From contig CM023454.1 of the NCBI GenBank assembly GCA_013339765.2, forward strand, positions 148,737,603-148,801,602: a stretch of 64,000 nt of DNA, read 5' to 3'. Position numbers and translations under genes: made by a program. The stretch comes from Haemaphysalis longicornis (lineage: Eukaryota > Arthropoda > Arachnida > Ixodida > Ixodidae). Of this stretch, positions 1-10,950 are shown piece by piece. The notes below the pieces were generated by a model. It was not told where the DNA came from, did not search any database, and saw only the letters and a list, made by a program, of their open reading frames with translations. Each line of letters begins with the position of its first letter. The stretch's first letter is position 1.

Positions 1-1180
1 AGTCATTCGCAATTCTGAAAGATAGCAGCGACCAACTAATCTCCCTTAGGTGCTAAGCCTAAAGTTCCCAACATCAGCGGGCAGATCCGTGCAAGCAGAG
101 CCGGCTGGAGCTGTTGGGAAGGTGTTCGAAAGCTCGTCGGGGGACCAGCGTGCTGCGCTTGGTTTCCTCTACCTTTTGGGGGGCGACAAACCGTTAGCTC
201 CCCTGTTCTAAAACATGCGTATGTGCAGCAATGCCACGTTCCGCTGACCGGCCGAGCAGCGACCCGGCACCAGCAGCTCTGCGCGACGCGGCGACCGGCA
301 GCGGCCGCGCTGCCTGTGCGCATCGCAGGCCGCGGCACAGAGCTTGTTTCCGCCTGTCCAAATGTTAAAACAGAGTTCCACATTCGAGGATGGGGATGAT
401 GGTGGGTTGACAAATTGTGCTAGGAATTGTGACCAGAGCTGGTAGTGAAAGCGGCGAACCAACATCTGCGCAACTTCCCTGCACCCGAGAAACAAGTCGG
501 CCATGAGTCGTCGGGGGAGAGCGAACCTGTGGCGTTTATACTTCCCTCAGGCTCTCCTATTCTAAAGAAAGATTGTGTGAGCCCTCCATTTACCAGAGGA
601 CCTTCTATCCCGTATCTGAACGGGAACAGAATGAGATCTTCAGGCCGAGTGGTCCCCGCAGCGCCGGCACTTCCGAATATGACGTCAACTGCCACAGGCC
701 AATTGCGAAAGGCAGCCAGGGCTCTCACCACCGCGCCCGCGGGCAGGTTCATTTGTTTTGACAAAAAAAGATGGTTTCGGTGTATTTTCACATAAAATAA
801 ACATGTTTTTTCGAATTGAGCATCAGGAAAACCATAATGTAATGCCCCCAACAAAATTTTTTTTTCAAAAGCCCTTTACCAGCACTTTAATGAATGCGGT
901 CGCTACAGGTGAAATACAGTAGCCGACCGTTCTTTCGGCCTATCAAAATTCGGACTTGCTGGATATTCGGTCTTTCCTGAGGAACCGGCAGTTGTTCATA
1001 GGATTGCTCACGAATTTTTCGGACTGCTCTTTTCTTCGGTATATTTTTCGTTTCCCTCCAGGTCCGAAAAATCGGTCGGCTGCTGTACTTGTGGGAATTT
1101 CGGGGACTCTTACTGAACGAGCGTTATTTAAGAAATAGTAATCTAAGTTGCTTGGAATGCTAAAAAACAAATTTGCTCCA
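1..1180. other. Unassigned sequence
   Basis: Open frames on both strands are short, overlap one another and match no family I recognise. The part around 230-330 is GC-rich and CpG-rich. I see no tRNA, repeat array or transposon end before the dispersed repeat that starts near 1180. Confidence 0.4.
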
Positions 1181-1868
1181 ATCCACGCTGTCAAGGTGAT
1201 TGGAAAGCACAGCTTTAAACGACACCCACAACAATTGGCCATGCGACGTCACTTTAATTCACACACTTGGCTCTACAAAGAGTGAAACCAGAGATTCTGC
1301 CAGCCGTTACCTGGAATTCGCGGGGGCGGCGCTCCGAACGCAGCAGCAGGGTTGGCCACGGCCAGGCTAGAGCGGCGGACGCCGCCGCTGTAGCCCGGCC
1401 GTGAGTCGGGAGAAATAAAACCGAGGGGAGCGTCTTTCGAAGGGTGAGACAGCGGCACCTAGCCATCCTGGTGTGCTAGCATGGGGCTACACCACCGCGC
1501 GACACAAGCGCAGACACCGAAATCATTCGGGATGTGGGCTTAGGGATTCCCATTTATACCGACTGAAAGTAGATAGTTTAGTAATTTGGAGAATTGCGAG
1601 AAAGCTTGGGGAACTTTTGTAATCGCTATTTATGAGAACCAGCTGCTCCTTTCGCCTTTTGTAATAACTCTTAAAACACAACCGAATTGGTATTCACCAA
1701 TTTAGAAAACTGAGTCCCATTCGTGGCAAGCAGTGCGCAAAAGGTAGCGTTTCTCTAGCGGCCAGATGTCTGTATGTGGTCTCTGCATTTTGTTTTCCCG
1801 CCCTGCAAACGAATCCTTAACGTATGTTTGTCGTACGACCACTTAATTCCGTCGGGTCCGGATTACCC
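1180..1868 (-). repeat. ~690-bp dispersed repeat, copy 1 (inverted relative to copy 2)
   Basis: Read as its reverse complement, this stretch matches 32515-33200 along almost its whole length, with scattered substitutions and small indels. Landmarks shared in order are an AGTGGTCGT block, GTAAGGATT/AATCCTTAAC, the AATTGGTATTCACC block, a CpG-rich core containing GGCCGGGCTACAGCGGCGGC, and an end near CCAATTGTTGTGGGTGCCGTTTAAAGC. The best frame in the core is open for about 70 codons but resembles no known protein. No terminal inverted repeats, LTRs or poly-A tail are evident, so its class is unknown. It is either a non-autonomous element or a fragment of a larger one. Confidence 0.75.
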
Positions 1869-4041
1869 AGGAGGTGCTGTCGAACACGTTAATCAATCCG
1901 TGCGAAGGAAGCGCGCAATGGACACGAAGCTGCGTCAGAACAGGCTCAAAACAATCGCCGCTAAAGCGCAGATGACGAGCCATAGCGCCGACGCGCCTGC
2001 CGGCGAGCAGGTGCCTCTGCGCGGGGAATGCTGGTAAAATCGCTGCGCCATGTACAGTGTGCACCCTTTATTCCTTTATTAATTCCGTGTTCCCCTAAAT
2101 AAAAAACCAAAACAAAAAAAATCGGGAACGAAACCCGCTCCAGCCAAGCTATGGCAGGTTAACAGCCAATAAAAAGTAAATAAAAAGGAGCGATAGCCCA
2201 AAATTTTTTTTTTTGTAGAAACCAATTTGTAGATGAGAAAAAAAAAATGATAGCACCAAACCAAATTCTCCACGCTTATCCCAAATCACAGGCAGCGAGC
2301 TAATAGCGAACTGGTGAAGCACCAATGACAAAATAAATCAGAATCAGTACAATAAAACATACACACTAAGGCAGCCCCGCACACTGCGAAAAGAAAAAGG
2401 TAAACAGTGCACATATTATGTGGCATCGCACAGTACCGAAAAGCGGTCTACAACGCTATATAGCTGACAACAGTCAACAAAAAGTGGCACCTATGATTAG
2501 CTTGTGAAAGCATGTCTCGCAAAGTTTCAAAAGCGGAGAGAAACAGCATGCCGCTATATCCGTGTACACTGAATAAGAAAAAGACACACAACACTCAGTT
2601 CATGTTGCGCTTGCACGAGAGAACTCCAGTCCCACAGCGAATCAGGATACGGTAGCCAGCACAATTCTGCAGCCCCGCACACTGCACACACCATACTAGA
2701 ACACACTCCACACTAGAACACCACACTCCACACACCATACCCTTAGTGAAACCCTTCTCCTCACGCCCCCACCCCCCAAAGCGGAATCCGCCGCATTTAT
2801 ATTTTATTGTCCCGCACGCCGCCAAAGAACAGTTGGCTGGTATAGGTAGAAAAGCTTTGCTTTAAAAATATATTAACAGGCTATACGATATATACTTTAT
2901 ATTTCCGTTCTGACAGCGCTGGCTCATGGTCGCGTGGTCTGGAGCATAAGGTGCTTTGTTTAGCGATTCGGTAGCACAAGTGATTTTTTAAAGTTGTTTC
3001 CGTTCTTTTGGCAATGTTTTCTATAATGAGTCCACAATTTTTGCGTTGTGACATTCATTGCTCCACGAGCGAGTTCGCAAAACGCGTGCAGACTGACACT
3101 GACGCGCAGGGGACTTCTCGCTGGCGTGCTAGAGCCATAAGCACCCACTGCTTGCGGGCGCAGTGCCGCTTGAAGAGACCCTTGGCCTGGTGCGAAGCAC
3201 TGCCCTTAAGACACAGCCACGAATCGGGCAAACTCCGAAGGGGGGGTGGGGGGGGCACAACGAATCGGATTTGAGCGTCTCTGGTGACGCGGAGGGCGTT
3301 CACTCCTCTCCGTACGCCTCGGATAGAGATTGTTACGATGCGAAACCGCGCTTGTGGGCTTACGCAGCACATTTTGCAGCCGGCAACATGGTAGAAGCGT
3401 GGTATTTCGATCACTGAGATATCGAGAATGCCCAGCCGAGGGCAACGTCGGCTGCAAGCATGCGCCGCAAGAACCAAAACCGAAACTGGTGTCAATTATA
3501 ATCTTGTACATCGTCCAATGAACATCGCATCTGTACCGGCGTCACGGCTGGTAGTTGTTGCGGCCGCCGGCAAATGTCGCTTGGCATAATTTATTCTTCC
3601 AGGCTTTAAAAATTAAATACTGCTTGATATACCGTATAAAAGATGAAAAGTGCGTTCATTTTGGCCAGTCTATGCAATGCAAACGAAAACAGAAGTTTGG
3701 CAACTTCACTTTAGGTCTTCCTTTAAAGATACAAAAAGAGAGCAGGCCGGGGTGGAGAGGAACCACGGTTCTTCCCCTCAAGAGTGACAATTACAGGGGA
3801 CCTGCGTTTTTCTAGGGCCAGAAGCGTACTGAGGAGCAGAGTTACCCGACCTTATTTTCGATTACATGGACTATGAGAATGAGGGGAATTTCGACAAGCA
3901 TGCCACTCACGCCTTCACTGGGAAAATTCGCCGTGTTTCCGCTCACTTCGCTGCAAATATCGCCGAAAGGACTTCGGCCACCCCTGAGGAGTAAAGGCAT
4001 CTGTCCTTTTTTCCGCCCTCCTCGCACGCTTTTCCTCCCAC
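1869..4041. other. Unassigned sequence
   Basis: No gene is recognised. Around 2100-2250 there is A/T-rich low-complexity sequence, and around 2695-2740 a short imprecise repetition of ACACTCCACACTAGAAC. The frames between 3000 and 3520 overlap on opposite strands and have no family resemblance. Confidence 0.4.
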
Positions 4042-4405
4042 GTTCCTCCCACAACAAACACAAACGTGCTGGAGGTTTGATAAAGTCAATTCAAATTTCC
4101 CGCCTTCCTTTTGCTCCCACGTTCCTCCCACGACAAACGCGCTGGAGGTTTGATAAAGTCAATTCAAATTTCCCGCCTTCTTCTTGCTCCCACGTTCCTC
4201 CCACGACAAACGCGCTGGAGGTTTGATGAAGTCAATTCAAATTTCCCGCCTTCCTTTTGCTCCCACGTTCCTCCCACGACAAACGCGCTGGAGGTTTGAT
4301 AAAGTCAATTCAAATTTCCTGTCTTCCTTTTCCTCCCACGTTTCTCCCACGACAAACGCGCAGGAGGTTTGATAAAGTCAATTCAAATTTCCCGCCTTCC
4401 TTTTC
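4042..4405 (+). repeat. 73-bp tandem array, about five units
   Basis: The unit runs from a CGTTCCTCCCACGACAAAC block through GCGCTGGAGGTTTGATAAAG to TCAATTCAAATTTCCCGCC and recurs every 73 bp, with phases at 4111, 4184 and 4257. The first unit has a short AACACAA-type insertion and the last is more diverged. A 73-bp period is not a multiple of three, so each unit shifts frame and the apparent overlapping proteins are artefacts. A single diverged relative lies on the opposite strand near 36838-36885, so the monomer also exists outside this array. Confidence 0.85.
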
Positions 4406-5103
4406 TCGCGCGCCATCTATCCTAGCCTTACGTTACTTTTGTGATTCTAACGCTATTATTACGTCTGAGAACTGGCGCGAGGTGTTTTTGTTCTTTAGGT
4501 TAGGGTGTTTAAGTTTTTCAATGCGTGGTTTTTTTTGCTATCGCAAATATATCAAGCGCACATGTGTTTGGTTTTTACTCAACAATGTCGACAGCCACGA
4601 AGTATGGTACTACATTTAGTGTTTTTGAAAAGCTTTGGCTGTGTAAACTTGCCATTTGAGAATCCTTTTATCTTTGGCCCGAGGGTGAGGCAGACGGGCA
4701 GGCATGGGAGACAGAATTTCCTGGTTTAAGTAGCCGAGGAAAGACTATCTTCGTTAAAAATGCTGTCACGCACCGCCTGCACGAGTGGTGCCCCTGACGC
4801 ACGTAGCCCACGTGCTTAGCTAGACCATGGAGTTTCTCGTTTGTCTGGTTTCCCTTGCATTCTCAATTCACTGGGTAAAATGATGCCTCCACTAATGTAT
4901 AGCCTTCTGCATATAAACTCTCCTCTGCTGGATAAATCACTCCTTCGTTCAAAAGAGATGTGCAATCACTCACAGTTCAGTATCCGCGATCCGGCAAATG
5001 CCTGCTTCGCATGCGTTTATCGTCAATGCAATATTTGATCAATTATCCTCCGCGTATTTAAGGCCACCGCCCGCCGAATACACGTTCACTCGTTACCGCA
5101 CAG
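4406..5103. other. Unassigned sequence, probably intronic to the M13 exon that follows
   Basis: No gene is recognised. A short block near 4727-4760 (TTAAGTAGCC, then GGAAAGACTATC) recurs at about 38353-38382, which suggests a small dispersed repeat fragment. The segment ends in a pyrimidine-containing stretch and CAG at 5101-5103, a plausible splice acceptor. Confidence 0.4.
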
Positions 5104-5731
5104 GTACATGCCGGACTTCCAAGGTGACTGCCTGAACATGACGCTGACGCTTCTGCGAGCGGGTAGCAGGCAGCGTCACCAGGCGCTGGAGAAAACAGTG
5201 GCACTCTACGGGGACGGCTGGGACCAGCCGCAGACAGCGGTGGAGAGCCTCTACGCCCTCGAGTTCGACAAGCTCTTCGTACCGCTGGGTGCCGTCAGCG
5301 TGCCCTTGTACACGCGGGGGGCTCCGGCCGCCTGGAAGCTGGGCGCCCTGGGCTCGGTCGTGGCCCGTGAGGTGATGAACAAAGTGCTTGCACTGGCCGC
5401 TGCCTCGGGACACTACACGCCGCCAGGGGCCGACTGCTTCCCGAACGGAAGCCTGGTGCACGCATTCGCCACCCGGCAGACCCTGGCGGCGTACACACAG
5501 GCGGTGACCGACGGAGGCGCGCAGCTCAGGAAGCAGCGGCTGCGCGGATTCGAACGATTCAACGACCTCCAGCTTCTGTTCGTGGCCAGCTGCTTCACGC
5601 TGTGCGAGGCCGACCAGGACGCTCCTCTCGGCAAGGCCCTGTGCAACGAGGCCCTCCGAAACAACGAACAATTTGCATACGCTTTTGAGTGCCCCTCGGG
5701 CTCTAGCCATGAATCCGGAGAAGAGGTGTGA
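5104..5731 (+). pseudogene. Terminal exon of an M13 (neprilysin-like) metallopeptidase, catalytically degenerate and frameshifted
   Basis: M13 peptidases are type II membrane or secreted zinc endopeptidases that cut small peptides. This exon matches the C-terminal part of the family: a YALEFDKLFVPLG stretch in place of the usual N-x-x-x-P-x-G block, an L(R)GFERF-x-D-x-QLLFVASC segment matching the family's LPG...QLFFL...WC, and a C-terminal AYAFECPSGS. The zinc-binding HExxH is replaced by R-E-V-M-N, keeping only the glutamate. The downstream ExxxD motif is also altered, reading about A-V-T-D-G-G. The open frame ends in HESGEEV, but shifted by one base the same DNA reads MNPEKRCDL and stop, which is the expected family C-terminus. 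A CAG acceptor precedes the exon at 5101-5103. The codons are strongly GC3-rich and open for over 200 residues, unlike the flanks, which suggests past or present coding selection. It may be an inactive homologue with an assembly error at the end, or a recent pseudogene. Confidence 0.75.
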
Positions 5732-5739
5732 TCTTTGAC

Positions 5740-7189
5740 TGCGTGCGCCGTTACAGCCCCTGAGGCATATCGACTGGGCGCTGTACTCGTAATGCTGGCT
5801 CAGCGCCATTAGGGTCACATATTATAACAGACACGTTGTACCCAATATAATTGACCTAATTATGATGTGCATGCCCCGACACTAAATACGATTCTGACTG
5901 TTCTAGACTGGAGGAGAAAAAAGCTACTGAGTAAGCAGTGCAGTTACGCGGTTAATATAAGACCGCAGGGCTTACGCGGTCGTTCCTGTGGTTTTGCGGC
6001 GTCCCTTGCAACCGCTACTCAATGTAACCAGGAAAACGGGGTGAGAGCGAGGAGGAAAGCGGGGGAGGGAAGTATGGCCAAATTCTGCAGATGAAAGCGC
6101 AGTGCCGCGCGAGACGTGCTCCGCGCCGCCTACCCGCTACTAGATGGCCCCGTAGTAGCAAGCGCCCTCGTGTGTTCGCTGAGGACGCGATCACTGAGGC
6201 ATGCGGCTAGCGTGTCCACCGGTAGCATATGCAGGTACAAAGCGCTTCATGAAAGGAAGCCGGTGCGGCGCGGTTGGGGACCGCGCCCACTCTGAAATTC
6301 TTTGCCTCAATATGTGTTTTGTAAAGTCGGAACAGCTCAACATTGGTGCTGTAATTTCGCATTATGGAGTATCGTAATCCTTAGCCAATTCTTTGTTTCC
6401 ACTACAGATCGCAAAAGTACATTCGCCTCATCGGCATCAACATCCAAGTATTAGGGACAATGAAGTTTGTATTGTTTCTTTACCCTCCATGGTACGGCTT
6501 CTGCGAAAACAATCGTAACCACCCAAATTAGTCGCCTGCGAGAACGCCCGTTCAAATGACAAAAAGGGAAAGCTTCACTATCGTTTGCACAGTCTATGAG
6601 GTGAAACTTGTTACACCAAGACAAACCCAGAAAACGGCTGGTTTCTGCTTGTGTCAATGCGAACTTGAAGCTCGGCCGAGGTAAAGCTAGCGCCTCGTGC
6701 GCTTGGGCAGTGCACGTGTCTGGTCGCTCCTTTGTTGCAAGGTTCGGAGAGAGTTATGAGGAAAAGAGTGAGTGGGCGCACCAGCATAACATTTTTAAAG
6801 AAGGTGCGTAAAGCGAACGTCCGGCATCGGGGAAACGGAACGAGAGTTCCAAAAAAACCGACAGCGCGAATTTCTCGCGACGCTTGTCTTCGTACGTGCC
6901 TTAAGGAGAGAGCGTCGCGCACTGTTGTGAAGGGTGCGTTTCATATATACGTCCAAACGTCGACGCAGAAGACACTGTCATTAAAATTCAAATGAAATCA
7001 TTTTATTTTTCAAATAGTACGTGCAAGAAGGCCCCCCCCAAAAGTGTGAGCTAGTTCACTTGACGAGGGTTTGGGCCCTATTTTACAAGTCACAGCGATG
7101 GTGACAGATACACAAGGAAACAAAAGCAGCATGTACATAGGGCGGGATAATCAATGTGGACGTATATATAAAACGTGCCTGCCTTCTTA
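5740..7189. other. Unassigned sequence downstream of the M13 exon
   Basis: Frames are short and mutually overlapping. I see no recognisable domain, RNA gene or element boundary. An ATTAAA/AATAAA-type signal directly after the M13 stop is not obvious. Confidence 0.4.
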
Positions 7190-7460
7190 GATCCACCCTT
7201 ATACGCCTCAAACTATCCTAATCCACAATAATCCATTTTTATTAATCTTGGCCAATTTGCCTATCCTAATCTTACGCAATGTGTTTTAACTACCGTCGCA
7301 CAGTAATACATCCACGTTCATCCTGGGTTTTCTACTTTAATCTATCATAATCCAAATCAATCTTCTTCGTCTTGGTCCACTTTTATCCACCTTAATCTAC
7401 ACCTCAATTTATCTGAATACACGCTAAGCTACCTTAATCTGCCCTAATTTTTAATCCACG
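7190..7460 (+). repeat. Degenerate TAATC-rich short-period repeat
   Basis: Variants of CCTTAATC / CCTAATCCAC recur irregularly about every 10-20 bp through this AT-rich stretch (for example TATCCTAATCCAC, CTTTAATCTATC, CACCTTAATCTAC, TACCTTAATCTGCC). There is no coding potential. It looks like a decayed minisatellite. Confidence 0.6.
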
Positions 7461-7467
7461 TTTCTTC

Positions 7468-7500
7468 TTAAAGGAGCCCTGAAAGGCATTTTGAGCATAC
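7468..7500 (+). repeat. Single TTAAAGGAGCC-type transposon end
   Basis: TTAA followed by AGGAGCCCTGAAAGGC closely resembles the terminus of the TTAA-flanked element at 25347-25852 (AGGGTCCATGAAG / AGGAGCCATGAAG). I could not find a matching inverted end within the next few kilobases, so this is a solo or diverged end. Confidence 0.45.
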
Positions 7501-8315
7501 TAAACGAACTAGCGAAATCGTTAGGTTGGGTGATCAACGTCATCTGGGCCTATTGTATGACATTCGTACGTGCAGCTGAAAGCTCACACTTTTGTTGCAA
7601 AGTTTGTTGCCGCGTTTCCACCCTTTCCTGCGTGTTTTTGGGCTCCGTCATCATCATCTGCGTACGTAATCGATTTCGCCATGCGCGTGACAAAAGGAGA
7701 GATCATGAAATCGGGCGGCTTTTTCTCTAACCTACGGCGAAGAGAAGCGTCGTCTGCTCAGAGGCGACGGCTCGAAACGGCGCCTTTGGTTAATGAGCGC
7801 TTCATGTAGTACTCGGGTTTAGTAAACATAGTATGGCCCATGAAGCCCATACAACATTAACACTCCGAAATGCGAACGGAATTTTGGCTTACGACGCTTC
7901 AGTCGCTCGCTTTCGCGATAATTCGTATTACGGAGTTGCAAACTGCCTATTCGTGTAGACCAGCAACGCTTGTAGAAATTATATGCTCATTTAAAAGTAG
8001 AAGAGTTACAGAAACTGTATTACGTAATAAGAAAAAAATATCGAGCACAGTTTTAGCGTAAAGCCTACAACAAATGCGCGGCGAGTAACTATTCCAGCAG
8101 GTCGAAGTCGCTGTCGCAGCCGAAACAGTGCTGTTGCTGGAAATCAGCTATGGTTTGGGCTTCGTGGAATCTTACTGCGCAACTGTTATTCAAGAACTGC
8201 TCAGTTAACCGGCCAAGAATGCTCGAAATCGGCCAGAAAACGTTGATGCGACATAAAGGGTGGGTCTCAATGCAGTCTACACGTTATTTTTGCGCCCTCT
8301 CCAGTTTTTGTTTGT
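7501..8315. other. Unassigned sequence
   Basis: This may be the body of the element whose end lies at 7468, but no protein family or second terminus is visible. Frames are short and overlapping. Confidence 0.35.
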
Positions 8316-8317
8316 GG

Positions 8318-8390
8318 CTCAGTGAACTTACGCCTTGCGCCCACTCAATCAAAGTCGCGGGTTCATATCCCGGCAAAGTGTCGCTTTTTT
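8318..8390 (+). repeat. tRNA-derived SINE-like fragment
   Basis: TGGCTCAGTGAAC (A-box-like) is followed about 50 bp later by GGGTTCATATCCCGGC (B-box-like, consensus GGTTCGANTCC). The cloverleaf is not complete, so this is more likely a fragment of a tRNA-derived SINE than a functional tRNA gene. Confidence 0.5.
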
Positions 8391-9015
8391 CTGCCTTCTA
8401 AGCGGCATGGCTTGTTAGTCGTATTCACGAATTCAAAAACAAACTTTTTGGTTCAACTGCGGAACTACCATATACAACGTCAATGCATCGCTTAAGTCAT
8501 TGGCACGACTTGTTAAATTTTAAAAGGGGCCCAACTTGGGCTTCAGAAGGTCGCCGTTTCAATCGCGCTATCGGTAGAGTGCCCCTTCACGACAAAGTAT
8601 ACCAAATATTGCAGCTCTGCATAAAGAAGGGGCCGCACAAACGCGCAAATAAAATCTTTTCTTTCTGTCCTTGTTTACCTACCGCTTATTCGCCGCAATA
8701 CCTCCGCGCTCTGACGTGGGGCAGAAGGCCCTGACGCAGCCACTATGACGCACGACGTGTGGACCAGTACGGCCTCGCTATTGGTGGGCCCCTTCAAATG
8801 CTGTAGCCAATCAGCGTTTGCGGCCCTGGTTGAAACGCCAGTGCTGTTCCGAAGAGCGGCTATCTGCCACCGGCAGCACGGCGTACCTTCGTAGGGCGAA
8901 TGCCGATCGCCGCTATCCGTCACACGAAATCAGCTGAGTTTATAGATACAGTCTAGTCCACTCATAACAATATCCAAGTGCCAAGGAAATCCCATCGTTA
9001 TAACCGATAATTGTT
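8391..9015. other. Unassigned sequence
   Basis: No gene is recognised. The last part (about 8955-9015) contains GTGCCA and CGTTATAACCGAT blocks resembling, in inverse orientation, a stretch at about 10015-10060. They may be diverged ends of one DNA transposon into which the 9018-9725 LINE inserted. Confidence 0.3.
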
Positions 9016-9017
9016 AT

Positions 9018-9725
9018 TTTTTGATTTATTTTTTATTTACCTATTTATTTACCTATTTATTAATTTATTTATGTATTTATTTATTTATTCATTTATTTAT
9101 TTATTTATCATAGTACCCACAGCGCCTTTTCAAGGCATTACAGTAGGGGCGAGAAAGTAGAAATTCATACAAAATACAGGCAGAACAGAAATATCACTTC
9201 GACCACAAAGACAAGCCAAAACCCCGCATGTTCAACGAAGATACACTACAAAGAACACGAAAATACATCATTAGACATAATTGTCACAAGATTTTTGGGT
9301 AACTTATTCCATTGAATAACAGTTTTGGGGAAAAAAGAATGCTTAAACAATTCGGTTCTACAACTAATTGCTTTTATATTACAGGAGTGATCTGTCCTTA
9401 GTGAAACCTACTCTGGACTAATAATAACTTTTGTCTATCCCTGTTTTGTTATGAAATATATTGTGAAAAATTTTAGTCTGAGTACTCTCGTACGATGCTG
9501 AAGCGAATCCCAAACTAGGCTGCGCTTAGATGTAGATATACTGAAATTTCTTGAGTAATCTTTAAGAACAAAGCCAGTAGCCAAGTTTTGAACTATTTCT
9601 AGTTTCTCAATATCAGATTTGAAACGTGGATCCCGTACCGTACAAGAAAACTCGAGTATGAGGCGAACATTGGTCTTGTACAGCAACTCTTTAGTCTTTA
9701 TAAGCGGGTTGTGAAATGAAAAGAT
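9018..9725 (-). mobile_element. 5'-truncated non-LTR retrotransposon (CR1/L2-like LINE), 3' end with tetranucleotide tail
   Basis: On the reverse strand, 9725 down to about 9290 encodes the C-terminal end of a LINE reverse transcriptase ORF: a thumb-like segment with F-H-N-P-L, K-T-N-V-R-L-I-L-E-F, V-R-D-P-R-F-K-S-D-I-x-K-L-E and L-V-W-D-S-L-x-x-R-T. A W-N-K-L-P-K-N-L-V pattern near 9300, typical of the C-terminus of these proteins, follows. A short 3' UTR leads to a pure (TAAA/TAAAA)-type tail that appears as TTTATTTA repeats at 9018-9110 on the forward strand. The palm and endonuclease domains are absent, as expected from 5' truncation at insertion. No target duplication could be fixed. Confidence 0.8.
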
Positions 9726-10950
9726 GGAACAGAGCCCAAGACGTTTTATTCGCGTTCCACCAAGGTCGTACTACTACTAGTTTGCGGTAAAGAAGCCACA
9801 GTCGGTCACCTTTGTTTCCCGCGTGTGAAGCTAGCGCAAGTCATTTCCAAGAGCATCTATAGGTGCTTCACCTAGCTGAGGTAAATGTTCTTGGCGGAAA
9901 CAAAGTCCCCGAGGGACTGCGTCACGCATTGGGCCTCCTACGAACACACTACCTGAGTATTCTGCGCAAACGCGTCATTAGAGTCGTCACTGTTGCACTT
10001 TTGGTGCACAATATAACCGGATTCAATCGTTATATCCGATATCATGGCACTGGAGCATTGTAATAAGCGGTTTATTTTACCATAAAAAAGAATACAAAAG
10101 TTGACGGTGCTATAGCTGTTCATCGTTATATATAAACGGTGTCGTTTTTTGGACTCGACATTATAGCGCGTCGTTTACAAGGTATGAACAACGCCGAAAA
10201 ACACGGACAGTCTCCGAAGCCGGAAACGCCGCTACACGCGTGTCCGCGGCAAGCATCTGCCTGCACGGTCGACAAGAAGCCCCCATAACCGCAGCAGTTA
10301 AAACTTGTCACCGCCCGCCAGAGCGGGACTATTGCTGAAAATCATTTTGCGAATGCGTGAGCGGGGGTGATATGGCAGTGAAAAAATGCTCTGGTCATCA
10401 TCGTCAGAGCGGCTTCGTAAAGCGGTGACTGTAACTGCGGTGATCCGAAGCCTTTTCCGATCGTCTAGGCTTCGGAGGCACCTGTTTGCCGAAACAGTGC
10501 CAGCATGCAGAAACGGTAGCGTGCCGCTAGTCGTCGGTGTAAATCTTCAATTACTGCCGTGAGCGAGCATGTTATGTTTGGGACCACCTATATAGGCTAC
10601 CGAACGATCTTCGAGGGCGCTGTAGTCTTCCCTCCGCGGGAGTACGCGGGGGCTGCCGCCGCTTTGGCACGTGCTTTTTTCGCTGCGCGCGTGCTCCATT
10701 TCTCGAAGAGGGCTGGGTAAACTTTTCTTTCTACTTATGAAGCCGTACGCGTCAGCACACGTCCAGAAAGTTTAGTTTAAACGTGGAGTATATAGTGAGT
10801 TCATTTTTGTCGGCGTCTGTCTTGTCTGCTACATAAGCGCCGTCTGCTACCCGCCGCTTGACCGGCAGACTGCCCGACGATTTCAAGGGGGAAGCGCGTT
10901 GTTCGGCGATCGTCGCTGCTGTCTTTTTTCTGCAAGGCGACAGCTGTTCA
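9726..10950. other. Unassigned sequence
   Basis: No gene is recognised. About 10015-10060 holds ATATAACCGGAT and CGTTATATCCGATATCATGGCAC, similar in inverse orientation to 8955-9015. Around 10600-10700 the sequence is GC-rich without a recognisable frame. Confidence 0.35.

Noticed and set aside
36..413. 125-codon reverse-strand frame
   Set aside because: No family resemblance, Cys/Arg/Pro-rich composition and an overlapping competitor frame. Judged a chance open frame.
4042..4405. CRISPR-like array
   Set aside because: Units are directly contiguous 73-bp tandem repeats without unique spacers, and the surroundings are eukaryotic.
5093..5818. 241-codon reverse-strand open frame
   Set aside because: It is the antisense shadow of the GC3-rich M13 exon. 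The forward frame has clear family motifs and the reverse one has none.
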